Part shown: piece after piece, positions 56,338 to 64,000 of the stretch
Numbering within the stretch: the stretch's first letter is position 1
Layout: every line of letters begins with the position of its first letter
Assembly: GCF_022631235.3 (NCBI RefSeq)
Contig: NZ_CP093310.2
Location: 1,674,001 to 1,738,000, forward strand
DNA length: 64,000 nucleotides
DNA from: Psychrobacter raelei
Lineage (GTDB): Bacteria; Pseudomonadota; Gammaproteobacteria; Pseudomonadales; Moraxellaceae
Direction: 5' to 3'
Made by a program: the position numbers and the translations under genes
The notes under the pieces: generated by a model
The model's database searches: none
Seen by the model: the letters and a program-made list of their open reading frames with translations, nothing else
Told to the model about the DNA's origin: nothing

Positions 56338-56513
56338 CTTATCAGTACCATACTGTATTATAATACAGGCAAACCCTGGGTTTAATTAAAGCCAAACAGC
56401 CTAGCGGGGCATTATAACACGTTCATGATTTTTTTAGATGTTATCCCCAATTTATCCTACGAGATACTCAGCAATATTTCACTTTTTGTTTTACTATTTG
56501 ATTTGAGCCAATT

Positions 56514-58946
56514 ATGTCTACCCCTAAGTCGCCGAGAGCTACTACCAAAAAAATGTCTGATAAAAAAAATAGCCCATCAAGCTTAAACTGTCATTCCGGT
56601 GCTGCTCGCTTTGATAAATCAGGCAATCGTACCAACAAATCTAAGCCAACTGAGCGAACAGTCGCGCAGATTAAGCATCACTGCAAAGTGGCCGCTAACA
56701 AACTCAAAAAGCACACTGACCCCTCACAGCTACCGACATCTACCCAAGTAGCAAATAAGCTTGAGCTAGGCTTCGGTCAAGCGCGGGCCGTTCATGCCCT
56801 ACAGACTGCCTTTGATATCTGCGCCAATGGCTACCATGTGTTTGCGGTGGGTGAAAATGGTCTGGGTAAACGTACCTTTATTACTCAGTATCTCATAAAC
56901 CAAGGTCATAACTGTCAAAAAAATACAGACCCTTTAGACTGGATTTATACTTATAACTTTATCGAGCCTACTAAGCCTTGTGCCTTGGCGCTAAAAGCTG
57001 GGCATGCACGCGTCGTCGAGCAAGCGTTACTCACCATTTGGCAGACACTTAGCCAAGCGCTTGCCGATCAGTGGCAACAAGCGCAACACAACGCCCAAAG
57101 CGCTCATTGTAGTGTCTTAGCCGCGTCGCTGCAACAAAGCGCAGATAAGCTATTAACCTCTTTATTCACACAGCACGTTGATGCGCTGCTAGATCAGTAT
57201 GCTGATGACACAACGCTTGCCGAGCCTTTTATGCGCTATGTGGCTCAGGTTAAGCAAGATATGATCCAAAATGCGGTAGCCATCGCTTGCAGTCAAATTG
57301 CCAACCAAGCCCAAAGCCATGACAGTCGGTTTTATGTAGGGCCATTACAGCGCTTACCGGAGCGCTACAGCCTGACGATTATGGTCAGCCCAAGCTTAGC
57401 ATCGACGCCATCGCTGACCAAGCCTTTAGTGCAGCACACACCGGATGGGGCACCGATTGTATTTGAGCCTTATCCCAAGTTATCGAATTTGCTTGGATAT
57501 ATAGATCAAGCCCGCCATCATGGCAGCGATGTGAGCAGCCATCGCTTGATTCAGCCAGGCGCGCTGCACAGAGCAAATGGGGGCTATCTGCTTATTGAGG
57601 CGGCAAATCTGGCCAATCATCCAGAGGCATGGCAGGCCCTTAAGCTTGCGTTACAAACTGGCCGCTTAGATTTGGCCCATTACCGTCAAAGCGATCATAT
57701 TGGTGGGTGGTCGCTTATCCCCGACCCCATAGCCTTGAATGTCAAAGTTATTTTGTTGGGCGATTCAGAGTTATATGATCAGTATGCTGAGCAAGATACT
57801 GAGTTTAATGCACTATTTAAGGTGCGCGCGGACTTTCATGAAGAAATCAGACGCACCGCCGACAATGAGCACGCCATGAGTGGCAAAATGGCTGATATTG
57901 TTAATAAATATCAGCTCAAGCATTTTGACAATAAGGCGCAGGCTGTCGTGCTTGAGTATTTAAGTTTGCAATGTGAGGATCAAAACAAGCTAAGCTTACA
58001 CACCGATAGCTTAATTCAAGTATTGCTAGAAGCCAATCGTCATGCCGAACTTGCTCAATTAGCTTTGGTGGGTGCCGCTCAGGTCAAGCAGGCGCTACAA
58101 GACATCAGCTATCGCTCAAGTTATCTAAAAGAGCTGTATTTGCAAGAAATTACCGATGGCCAGCAGCTCATTAATACCTCAGGCACGGCTGTGGGACAAA
58201 TCAATGCGCTGACCATTATTGACTATGCCGACAGCGAATTTGGTATGCCTGCACTGCTAACTGCTGTGGTGCAACACAGTGTCGGCTCATCCGGCGATAT
58301 TTTAGACATTGAGCGTGATGTGGAGCTTGGCGGCAGTCTTCATGCTAAGGGCATGCTGATTATGAACAGCTATTTGCGCGCGCTATTTAGCCCTTATCAC
58401 CCACTAAATTTCACCGCTTCACTGGCCTTTGAGCAAAGCTATGCTCATATTGATGGAGACAGCGCCACTTTGGCTGAAGCCTGTGCACTACTGTCTGCGC
58501 TGGCAGACATCCCCATCTCTCAGGCTTTAGGCATCACCGGCTCAATGAACCAATTAGGCCGAGTACAAGCGGTCGGTGGTATCAATGCCAAGGTTGCCGG
58601 CTTCTTCGATGCCTGCCTGCACCAAGGTTTAACCGGCAATCAAGGCGTTATTCTACCGCATGCCAATATCTCTCAGCTGATGCTACGTGATGATATCATT
58701 GCTGCCGTAAACGCCAAAAAATTTCATATCTATGGGGTAAAAAGCTTGAGTGACGCACTGACCATCTTAGCCGACATGCCGGTGGATACTTTAAATAAAA
58801 AGGGCCGTTATCACAAATCAAGCTTATTTGGCAAAATCATTAAAAACTTAAAAAAATGGGAAGAGCAGCTCAATCCGCCTGAGGAGATGGAAGATGAGTC
58901 AAATTCTAGAGAACAAAAACCAACCAAGCCCAATAAAACCCAGTAA
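56514..58946 (+). CDS. Lon-family ATP-dependent protease (LonB/YcbZ-like)
   Basis: 810 residues. An N-terminal basic tail of about 70 residues precedes an AAA+ part with GENGLGKRTFITQYL as Walker A and GGYLLIEAANLANHPEAWQALK in the core. The C-terminal Lon protease domain has the catalytic Ser in HIDGDSATLAEACALLSALA and the Lys in AVGGINAKVAGFFDACLHQG. This form, related to E. coli YcbZ, lacks the N-terminal LON substrate domain. It probably degrades selected proteins in the cytoplasm. It is divergent from rsmG. Confidence 0.87.
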   Translation: MSTPKSPRATTKKMSDKKNSPSSLNCHSGAARFDKSGNRTNKSKPTERTVAQIKHHCKVAANKLKKHTDPSQLPTSTQVANKLELGFGQARAVHALQTAFDICANGYHVFAVGENGLGKRTFITQYLINQGHNCQKNTDPLDWIYTYNFIEPTKPCALALKAGHARVVEQALLTIWQTLSQALADQWQQAQHNAQSAHCSVLAASLQQSADKLLTSLFTQHVDALLDQYADDTTLAEPFMRYVAQVKQDMIQNAVAIACSQIANQAQSHDSRFYVGPLQRLPERYSLTIMVSPSLASTPSLTKPLVQHTPDGAPIVFEPYPKLSNLLGYIDQARHHGSDVSSHRLIQPGALHRANGGYLLIEAANLANHPEAWQALKLALQTGRLDLAHYRQSDHIGGWSLIPDPIALNVKVILLGDSELYDQYAEQDTEFNALFKVRADFHEEIRRTADNEHAMSGKMADIVNKYQLKHFDNKAQAVVLEYLSLQCEDQNKLSLHTDSLIQVLLEANRHAELAQLALVGAAQVKQALQDISYRSSYLKELYLQEITDGQQLINTSGTAVGQINALTIIDYADSEFGMPALLTAVVQHSVGSSGDILDIERDVELGGSLHAKGMLIMNSYLRALFSPYHPLNFTASLAFEQSYAHIDGDSATLAEACALLSALADIPISQALGITGSMNQLGRVQAVGGINAKVAGFFDACLHQGLTGNQGVILPHANISQLMLRDDIIAAVNAKKFHIYGVKSLSDALTILADMPVDTLNKKGRYHKSSLFGKIIKNLKKWEEQLNPPEEMEDESNSREQKPTKPNKTQ

Positions 58947-59053
58947 CCAGTATAAGCCCTACTACCTGCTGCTAAAATGTGCTATTTTTTGGTAGGTGGT
59001 ATGTGTTTTATTAACCAATCTATAATTGATGATGACCTTTGTGAGCATAAGAT

Positions 59054-60121
59054 ATGAGCCTAAGTAAGGACACCTCCAATGATAAAAGCGGTCCGACAGA
59101 AGCCAAGCCTGCCAATAACAGTACCGCTACCACAGCCCGACAATGGGAGTTACTGAACCTATTAGAACGTGGGAGCTGGCGGGGCACCCATCATTTACAT
59201 GAGCAGCTGCGCTTGGCCAATTTCGATGTCAGTCTACGCACTGTACAGCGTGATCTTAACGCGTTATCCAAACGCTTTCCTATCGAAAAAAACAACGCCA
59301 ACCCCCAAGGCTGGCGCTGGAAGGAAGATGCGCCTGTACAAAGCTTACCGCACATGAACTTATCGCAGGCTGTGGCGTTCAATATGGTTGAAGCCAATTT
59401 AGCCCAGCTGTTACCACCGGCCATATTAGATGAGCTTTTCCCTTGGTTTGACTTGGCGCGCCGTCAGCTTAAAGACAGCAAGATTACCCACAATTGGCTA
59501 GATAGAGTCCGCATTGAGCCCGCCACTCAGCCCCTCATTGCCCCTGAGATTTGCCGCGAATCCAAAGACTCTATTTATCAAGCCATTTTTTATGAGCGTC
59601 AAATCAGCGCGCACTATACCCGCCGTGATAAAGATACCGCCGGTGAGTATCATCTCAACCCCATTGCCATTGTGCAGCGCGGTGTGGTGATTTATCTGCT
59701 TGCCACTAAGGTCGATGACCCTGATGAGGTGATACGCACCTTTGCTCTACACCGCTTTACTGAAGTTAAGGTAGAAGATACTCAAGCCGTCATTCCTGCC
59801 AACTTTGACCTAACCACCTATCTTGACTCAGGCGGTATGGGCTTTGCGCACTACTTATTTAGAGAGCTGCCCAATCACGGTAAAAACACTCAGATAAAAC
59901 TGGTCTTCAATGGCAAAGCCGGCACCAGCCTGACTGAAAGTCGCCTCAGTGAAGATCAAAGAGTGGTCGATGATGAGCAAAGCAATACGCAGACCATCAC
60001 GGCCACTGTGAACTTGACCTCTCAGCTGGTATGGTGGCTGCGCGGCTTTGGCAAACGACTGATTGCTATTGAACCTGAGATATTGGCTCAAGCGGTTTAT
60101 CAAGATGAAGCTGCTCAATAG
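59054..60121 (+). CDS. WYL-domain transcriptional regulator
   Basis: 355 residues. An N-terminal HTH (ARQWELLNLLERGSWRGTHHLHEQLRLA, then VSLRTVQRDLNALSKRFPI) is followed by a WYL-type domain (RQISAHYTRRDKDTAGEYHLNPIAIVQRGVVIYLLAT, RTFALHRFTEVKV) and a C-terminal WCX-like part. Such proteins sense ligands, often nucleic-acid fragments, and control stress or defence genes. The next gene on the strand is a TerD-like protein, 113 bases downstream. No target is deducible. Confidence 0.85.
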   Translation: MSLSKDTSNDKSGPTEAKPANNSTATTARQWELLNLLERGSWRGTHHLHEQLRLANFDVSLRTVQRDLNALSKRFPIEKNNANPQGWRWKEDAPVQSLPHMNLSQAVAFNMVEANLAQLLPPAILDELFPWFDLARRQLKDSKITHNWLDRVRIEPATQPLIAPEICRESKDSIYQAIFYERQISAHYTRRDKDTAGEYHLNPIAIVQRGVVIYLLATKVDDPDEVIRTFALHRFTEVKVEDTQAVIPANFDLTTYLDSGGMGFAHYLFRELPNHGKNTQIKLVFNGKAGTSLTESRLSEDQRVVDDEQSNTQTITATVNLTSQLVWWLRGFGKRLIAIEPEILAQAVYQDEAAQ

Positions 60122-60234
60122 CGGATAGACTCAAAAGCTAGCAAAAACCAACAAAGTGCGATAATCTTATTTATGACACTGCCTTTAAATGGTCTAATTT
60201 TTTTTAATTGCCTTAATTCAATCAGGAGTTTCAC

Positions 60235-60894
60235 TTGGCCTTTAGTACTTCAAGCTCAGCTGCCGCATTAGATACCAATAGCCGCACTCCCTCACACCTG
60301 CTAAGTGAGCTGCCAATAAAGGGCTCAACCTTGCTGTTTGGACTTAACTTTAAATACACTCAGGTGGTCAAAAAAGGGGTTATCAACCGCATTAAGGGCA
60401 ATAAACAAACCTTAGATTTGGATTTGTCTTGTCTATTGTTCGATGAGCGGCTGCACTTGGTCGATACCGTCTGGTTCAAACAGCTGCGCGATAACTCCAG
60501 CGCCATACGTCACCAAGGTGATAGCCTAAACGGTAAGGACAGAGGCTCAGCCGCTGAGCTTGACCGCAATGTCGATATGGAAACTATAGAATTAAGACTG
60601 CCTCGCCTGCCTGATGAGGTGCATCACGTGGCGCTGTTGTTGTCTTCTTATTATGGCTATCCACTCAATCAAGTGGAGCGTGGCAATATCTACATCAGTG
60701 ACGATGAGGGCAATGAGATATATACCACTGACCTAACCTTACTTAGTGGTGACAGTGCTGCTTTGTGTGTGGCAGTGTTGAGCCGAGAGCTGGGTGAATG
60801 GCGCTACACCCAGCAAGAGCTACCGCTAACTGAGTGCGCCATGCCAAAAATGACTGAGCAAGTGCGCCGTGAGTTAGCGCGTATTTACGGTTAA
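60235..60894 (+). CDS. TerD-family protein with TTG start
   Basis: 219 residues. The start is a TTG at 60235 with an AGGAG site at ideal spacing; no in-frame ATG occurs until about residue 118. Two beta-rich segments match TerD (LDLDLSCLLFDERLHLVDTVWFKQL, HQGDSLNGKDRGSAAELDRN, VERGNIYISDDEGNEIYTTDLT, AALCVAVLSRELGEWRY). TerD proteins bind calcium and appear in stress and tellurite-resistance clusters. Here it is isolated from other ter genes. Confidence 0.82.
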   Translation: MAFSTSSSAAALDTNSRTPSHLLSELPIKGSTLLFGLNFKYTQVVKKGVINRIKGNKQTLDLDLSCLLFDERLHLVDTVWFKQLRDNSSAIRHQGDSLNGKDRGSAAELDRNVDMETIELRLPRLPDEVHHVALLLSSYYGYPLNQVERGNIYISDDEGNEIYTTDLTLLSGDSAALCVAVLSRELGEWRYTQQELPLTECAMPKMTEQVRRELARIYG

Positions 60895-60907
60895 ATTAAC
60901 CCTCAAA

Positions 60908-60942
60908 AAAGCAGGCCTAGATATGATGTCTAGGCCTGCTTT
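60908..60942. terminator. Bidirectional terminator between the TerD-like and potassium-channel genes
   Basis: A 14-bp perfect stem, AAAGCAGGCCTAGA (60908-60921) and TCTAGGCCTGCTTT (60929-60942), with a 7-base loop, between convergent genes. Confidence 0.9.
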
Positions 60943-60985
60943 CTTTGGTCGCTGCGATACTGGTTAGACACTAAGTCTTGATATA

Positions 60986-61981
60986 TTACAAATGCTCACC
61001 GCAATGCGGGCAGTAGTTTTTTTTATCAAGCTCTGCCATTTTGTGCTCGTATTCTTTTTCACGCAGTAGCTGTAATATCACCTCTTCAGCCTGATCTTTA
61101 CTCAGTCCCAGCTCACGCCTGGTCTGGTCTATTTTAAACCTATCTTTTATTAGGTTCATGCTCTCATCTTCTAACAACAGCTCACGAAATCTTTGTTCCA
61201 GTTGATCGCGTCGCTGCTCAAGCTCACTGGCCAAGCCTGAGGCTAAAATACCCGCGGGCAAGGCGGCCAAACCCACCCCTAAGATGGTAATCACTGCCCC
61301 CAAAAACTTACCCACTGTGGTCACCGGAATAACATCACCATAACCCACTGTCGTTAAGGTCACTACCGCCCACCACATAGACTTGGGAATAGACTCAAAT
61401 ACTTCAGGCTGTGCTTGGTTTTCGACGACATAAATACCACTAGCTGCCGTGACAATCATAATCAGCAAAATAAAAACAACCGCTTTAAACGACTCTTTTT
61501 CTTTGTGTAGCACAATCAATAAGATGCGCATAGCCGCAAAGTAACGGGTCAATTTAAGCAATCTAAACAGTCTTAATACCCGTAAGAAGCGCAAATCTAC
61601 GGTGACAAAGTAATTTAAAAATGCTGGCGCAATAGACACAAAATCAATAATTGCGCCCGGGCTCTTTATCCAGTTCCAGCGGCGGCGCCAATGAGACAGC
61701 GTAGGATCAGCATCTTTATCGCGCTCGACAATGGCCCAAAGCCGCATTAAATACTCTACACTGAAAATGACCAAAGAAAAGTTTTCAAAGGCAGTAAACA
61801 AAGCTTGATTGGGAAAATACCACGCATCAACTGACTCAGCGATAACGGCTGAGACGTTAAGTAAAATCAGCACTATTAAGAACCGATCAAAGAAACGGCT
61901 CAATGACGTCTGATAGGATTCATTTTCAATAATGTTATAAACTCGTTCTCTAAACTGCAGGTATAGCGGATTGGTAAACAT
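60986..61981 (-). CDS. Voltage-gated potassium channel family protein
   Basis: 331 residues. Six membrane spans: S4 is marked by LRFLRVLRLFRLLKLTRYF with regularly spaced Arg, and the pore has the filter TLTTVGYGDVIPVTTVGKF. A C-terminal coiled coil (LEQRRDQLEQRFRELLLEDE) probably tetramerises the channel. The last residues, YCPHCGEHL, look like half of a zinc ribbon, an unusual ending. It should conduct potassium across the inner membrane. Confidence 0.88.
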   Translation of the reverse strand: MFTNPLYLQFRERVYNIIENESYQTSLSRFFDRFLIVLILLNVSAVIAESVDAWYFPNQALFTAFENFSLVIFSVEYLMRLWAIVERDKDADPTLSHWRRRWNWIKSPGAIIDFVSIAPAFLNYFVTVDLRFLRVLRLFRLLKLTRYFAAMRILLIVLHKEKESFKAVVFILLIMIVTAASGIYVVENQAQPEVFESIPKSMWWAVVTLTTVGYGDVIPVTTVGKFLGAVITILGVGLAALPAGILASGLASELEQRRDQLEQRFRELLLEDESMNLIKDRFKIDQTRRELGLSKDQAEEVILQLLREKEYEHKMAELDKKNYCPHCGEHL

Positions 61982-62094
61982 AGCAAACTTCAGTGAGTGA
62001 GGGTCAAAAGCAAGACAAAAAATGCGTTCTTCAGCCGATATTATAAAGGAGCGCCTGTCGATATACTAACACCCTTTACCAAAGTCAAAAAAAA

Positions 62095-62122
62095 GCCTTT
62101 GATGGGACAACCCATCAAAGGC
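62095..62122 (-). terminator. Terminator after aceF
   Basis: GCCTTTGATGGG (62095-62106) and CCCATCAAAGGC (62111-62122) are a 12-bp perfect stem with a 4-base loop. Read on the minus strand it is followed by eight T residues, about 37 bases after the aceF stop. Confidence 0.92.
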
Positions 62123-62158
62123 AATTGTTGTGACTTATTGTTTAGCAATACGCTGTGA

Positions 62159-63844
62159 CTATAGCAAAATACGTCTTGGGTCTGCCAACAGCTTAGCAAT
62201 GTAGCGGGTAAATACAGCGGCATCTGCACCATTAATAACGCGGTGATCATACGACAAAGACAGCGGCAGCATTAAGCGTGGCTCAAAGTTTTGTGTTTTT
62301 TCATTCCAGCGAGGCTGCATGGTCGCTTCAGAAACCCCTAAGATGCCCACTTGTGGCCAGTTGACCAGCGGCGTAAAGTAAGTACCGCCTAGGTTACCTT
62401 GACTTGAGATGGTAAAGCTTGCGCCTTGTAAGTCTTTGGCACCCAACTTCTTATCACGCGCTTTGGCAGCCAGCTCACCAATTTCGATGGCGATCTGTTT
62501 AATGCCTTTGTCTTGAGCGTCTTTAATGACCGGCACAATCAAACCATCATCTGTCGCAACTGCAATACCCATATTCACCGTTTTTCTAATATGAATTTGA
62601 GTATTATCATCACTTAGGTGACTGTTGAACTTAGGATGCTGCATCAATGCGTAGGCGGTGGCTTTGACGATGAAAGCTAGGATTGTTAGGCCAATGCCTT
62701 GCGCCTTAAATTCACCTTTTAACTCACCACGCAGTTTCTCAGTCTCAGTAATATCAGATAAGTCAAACTGAGTCACCTGCGGCAAATAAGTGTTGTAATT
62801 TAGCTGCGGAATAGACACTTTTTGCAGGCGACTTAAGTCTTGGGTCTCAATCTCACCCCAGATATCTGTCTTACTCATGTCTGGTAAACTTGGCAGACCT
62901 GAGCTGACTACAGCACCAGTAGATGCAGCGGCAGAGCCCGTTTGCATATGGGCTTTTACGTAATCAAACACATCTTCTTTTAAGATGCGTGCATTAAGCG
63001 CTGTGCCCTCTACTTGAGTGATATCTACGCCTAGCTGACGCGCAAGCTTACGCACCGCAGGTCCTGCATAGACATCGGTAAGCTTGGCATTGACTTGCTG
63101 CTCACTAAGCTTCGCTGGTACCTGACTTTGATTTTGCGCTGTTGGTTTTGGTGCGGCTTGCTTGGCGCTCTCAGGCTTATCTTGTGCTTGAGGCACCGCT
63201 TTATTCGACTCGCTTTCTGACTTAGCCGGCGCGGCGCTTGCAGCAGCTTCTGGCGCACCTGCTGCCTTAATGACAATAAAATCTTGACCGTTGGCTACTT
63301 TATCACCAGCGGCCACCAAAATCTTCTCGATAACGCCGGATACTGGCGATGGTACTTCAACAGAGGCTTTGTCTGATTCTACCAATAATAAAGACTGCTC
63401 AGCTTCTACGCTATCACCGACGCTGACCATAATCTCAGCAATCTCAGCTTCATCCACACCCAGGTCTGGTAGCGGATAGGTCTGAGAAGTGGCAGCAGCC
63501 GGCTTATCTGCTGCTTGTGTTTGAGTTTGAGCTTCAGGCTGTGATGCTTCTTGTGGTGCTTGCTCAGGCTCAGCTTCAGCTTCTGGCTCAGCTTTAGGCT
63601 GTGAGTCTGTCTGTGCAGCGTCTGCTTCAATCTCAATAAGTACTGAGCCTTCGCTAACCGTATCACCAAGTGACACCACAATCTTAGTCACAGTACCACT
63701 GGCTGAGCTGGGCACTTCTACTGCAGCTTTGTCTGACTCTAATAAGACAATATTATCATTTTCTGTAATGACATCGCCGACCGAGACCATAATCTCGCTT
63801 ACTTCGGCACTATCCACACCTAGATCGGGGGCTTTAATTTCCAT
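62159..63844 (-). CDS. aceF: Pyruvate dehydrogenase E2, dihydrolipoamide acetyltransferase
   Basis: 561 residues. Two lipoyl domains occur near 1-75 and 120-195, each with the lipoylated Lys in a LVESDKA-type turn (LLESDKAAVEVP and LVESDKASVEVP). They are joined by Ala/Pro/Glu/Gln-rich linkers. An E3-binding domain (GPAVRKLARQLGVDITQV) and the catalytic domain, ending with SLSYDHRVINGADAAVF, follow. It forms the core of the pyruvate dehydrogenase complex. A GGAGAACAG site precedes the ATG. The octanoyl transferase encoded at 34610 would supply its lipoyl groups. Confidence 0.96.
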   Translation of the reverse strand: MEIKAPDLGVDSAEVSEIMVSVGDVITENDNIVLLESDKAAVEVPSSASGTVTKIVVSLGDTVSEGSVLIEIEADAAQTDSQPKAEPEAEAEPEQAPQEASQPEAQTQTQAADKPAAATSQTYPLPDLGVDEAEIAEIMVSVGDSVEAEQSLLLVESDKASVEVPSPVSGVIEKILVAAGDKVANGQDFIVIKAAGAPEAAASAAPAKSESESNKAVPQAQDKPESAKQAAPKPTAQNQSQVPAKLSEQQVNAKLTDVYAGPAVRKLARQLGVDITQVEGTALNARILKEDVFDYVKAHMQTGSAAASTGAVVSSGLPSLPDMSKTDIWGEIETQDLSRLQKVSIPQLNYNTYLPQVTQFDLSDITETEKLRGELKGEFKAQGIGLTILAFIVKATAYALMQHPKFNSHLSDDNTQIHIRKTVNMGIAVATDDGLIVPVIKDAQDKGIKQIAIEIGELAAKARDKKLGAKDLQGASFTISSQGNLGGTYFTPLVNWPQVGILGVSEATMQPRWNEKTQNFEPRLMLPLSLSYDHRVINGADAAVFTRYIAKLLADPRRILL

Positions 63845-63882
63845 ATCTGTTCTCCAGCATTTATATAATTAGACAATGAGCG

Positions 63883-63949
63883 CTCATTGGATAAGCTCAA
63901 GCGATGACTGATCATATCAAGCCAGTTTGCTTTGGCTTTATCCAATGAG
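63883..63949. other. 12-bp inverted repeat in the presumed aceE-aceF gap
   Basis: CTCATTGGATAA (63883-63894) and TTATCCAATGAG (63938-63949) are exact complements separated by 43 bases. The repeat lies upstream of aceF. It could be an mRNA structure between the two genes; it lacks the T-run of a terminator. Confidence 0.5.
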
Positions 63950-63972
63950 GCTTAACGAGAAACTAAGGCTTG

Positions 63973-64000
63973 CTACTCTTTGACATCATCGTCATTTAAC
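63973..64000 (-). CDS. Possible C-terminal end of aceE, cut by the window
   Basis: On the minus strand the last bases read LNDDDVKE followed by TAG at 63973-63975. This lies where aceE is expected, upstream of aceF, but only eight codons are visible, so identity rests on position alone. Confidence 0.3.

Noticed and set aside
53400..56514. Search for a parS site near parA-parB
   Set aside because: No palindrome close to the parS consensus (GTTTCACGTGAAAC type) was found by eye near the genes; CACGTG at about 32,076 lies inside the aldehyde dehydrogenase gene without matching flanks.

Overview
The window looks like chromosome of a Moraxellaceae gammaproteobacterium, most likely Psychrobacter. 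This is inferred from the character of the core proteins (IlvD, XseA, LpxK, MsbA, AceF, a PilB-like MsrAB) and moderate base composition; no search was run. It splits into a scrambled accessory region (about 1-20,200) and an ordered core chromosome (about 20,260-64,000).

The accessory region is AT-rich and reads as a decaying mobile and defence island. From the left it holds the tail of an unknown gene, an AlpA-type regulator, a small unknown gene and a DUF3987 helicase/primase-like gene cut off by an IS3-family element. On the far side of that IS lies only the C-terminal half of a type I restriction specificity gene (hsdS). Next come an IS4-family element with a perfect 9-bp target duplication but a frameshifted transposase, an 80-residue unknown gene, an intact IS256-family element, and a fragment of a GHKL (HATPase) gene. 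A complete-looking McrBC pair follows, whose McrB carries an EVE/PUA-like domain inside its AAA+ domain. Converging on mcrC is an unrecognised two-gene cassette (184 and 121 residues) with overlapping stop and start codons. The island ends with the 3' part of a cdiA-type contact-dependent inhibition gene. That part lacks its secretion end but has an endonuclease-like toxin tail and a DUF600/YezG-like immunity gene. Behind it sits an orphan CdiA-CT module with a small membrane protein, joined through about 1.1 kb of duplicated sequence.

The core region starts at a bidirectional terminator beside a peroxiredoxin gene. It runs through exonuclease VII (xseA, xseB), glycerate kinase, gamma-glutamyltransferase, a thioredoxin-MsrA-MsrB fusion, a ProV plus fused ProX-ProW glycine-betaine-type uptake system, arfB, an aldehyde dehydrogenase, a short-chain dehydrogenase, lipB, ilvD and a CPA1 antiporter. 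It continues with a beta-lactamase-fold hydrolase next to a DUF442-type phosphatase, a fatty-acid cluster (MaoC-like, high-molecular-weight FabG, thiolase), a lipid A/KDO block (msbA, lpxK, kdsB) followed by holB, the chromosome partition block rsmG-parA-parB, a Lon-family protease, a WYL regulator, a TerD-like protein, a potassium channel and pyruvate dehydrogenase E2 (aceF). The last 28 bases may be the very end of aceE.

The main points for a second look are the McrB domain insertion, the unknown cassette beside mcrC, the truncated CDI locus used as a toxin/immunity store, a 31-residue hydrophobic ORF behind the orphan CDI module, and a 173-residue low-complexity extension on the thiolase that precedes an internal start with a strong ribosome-binding site.
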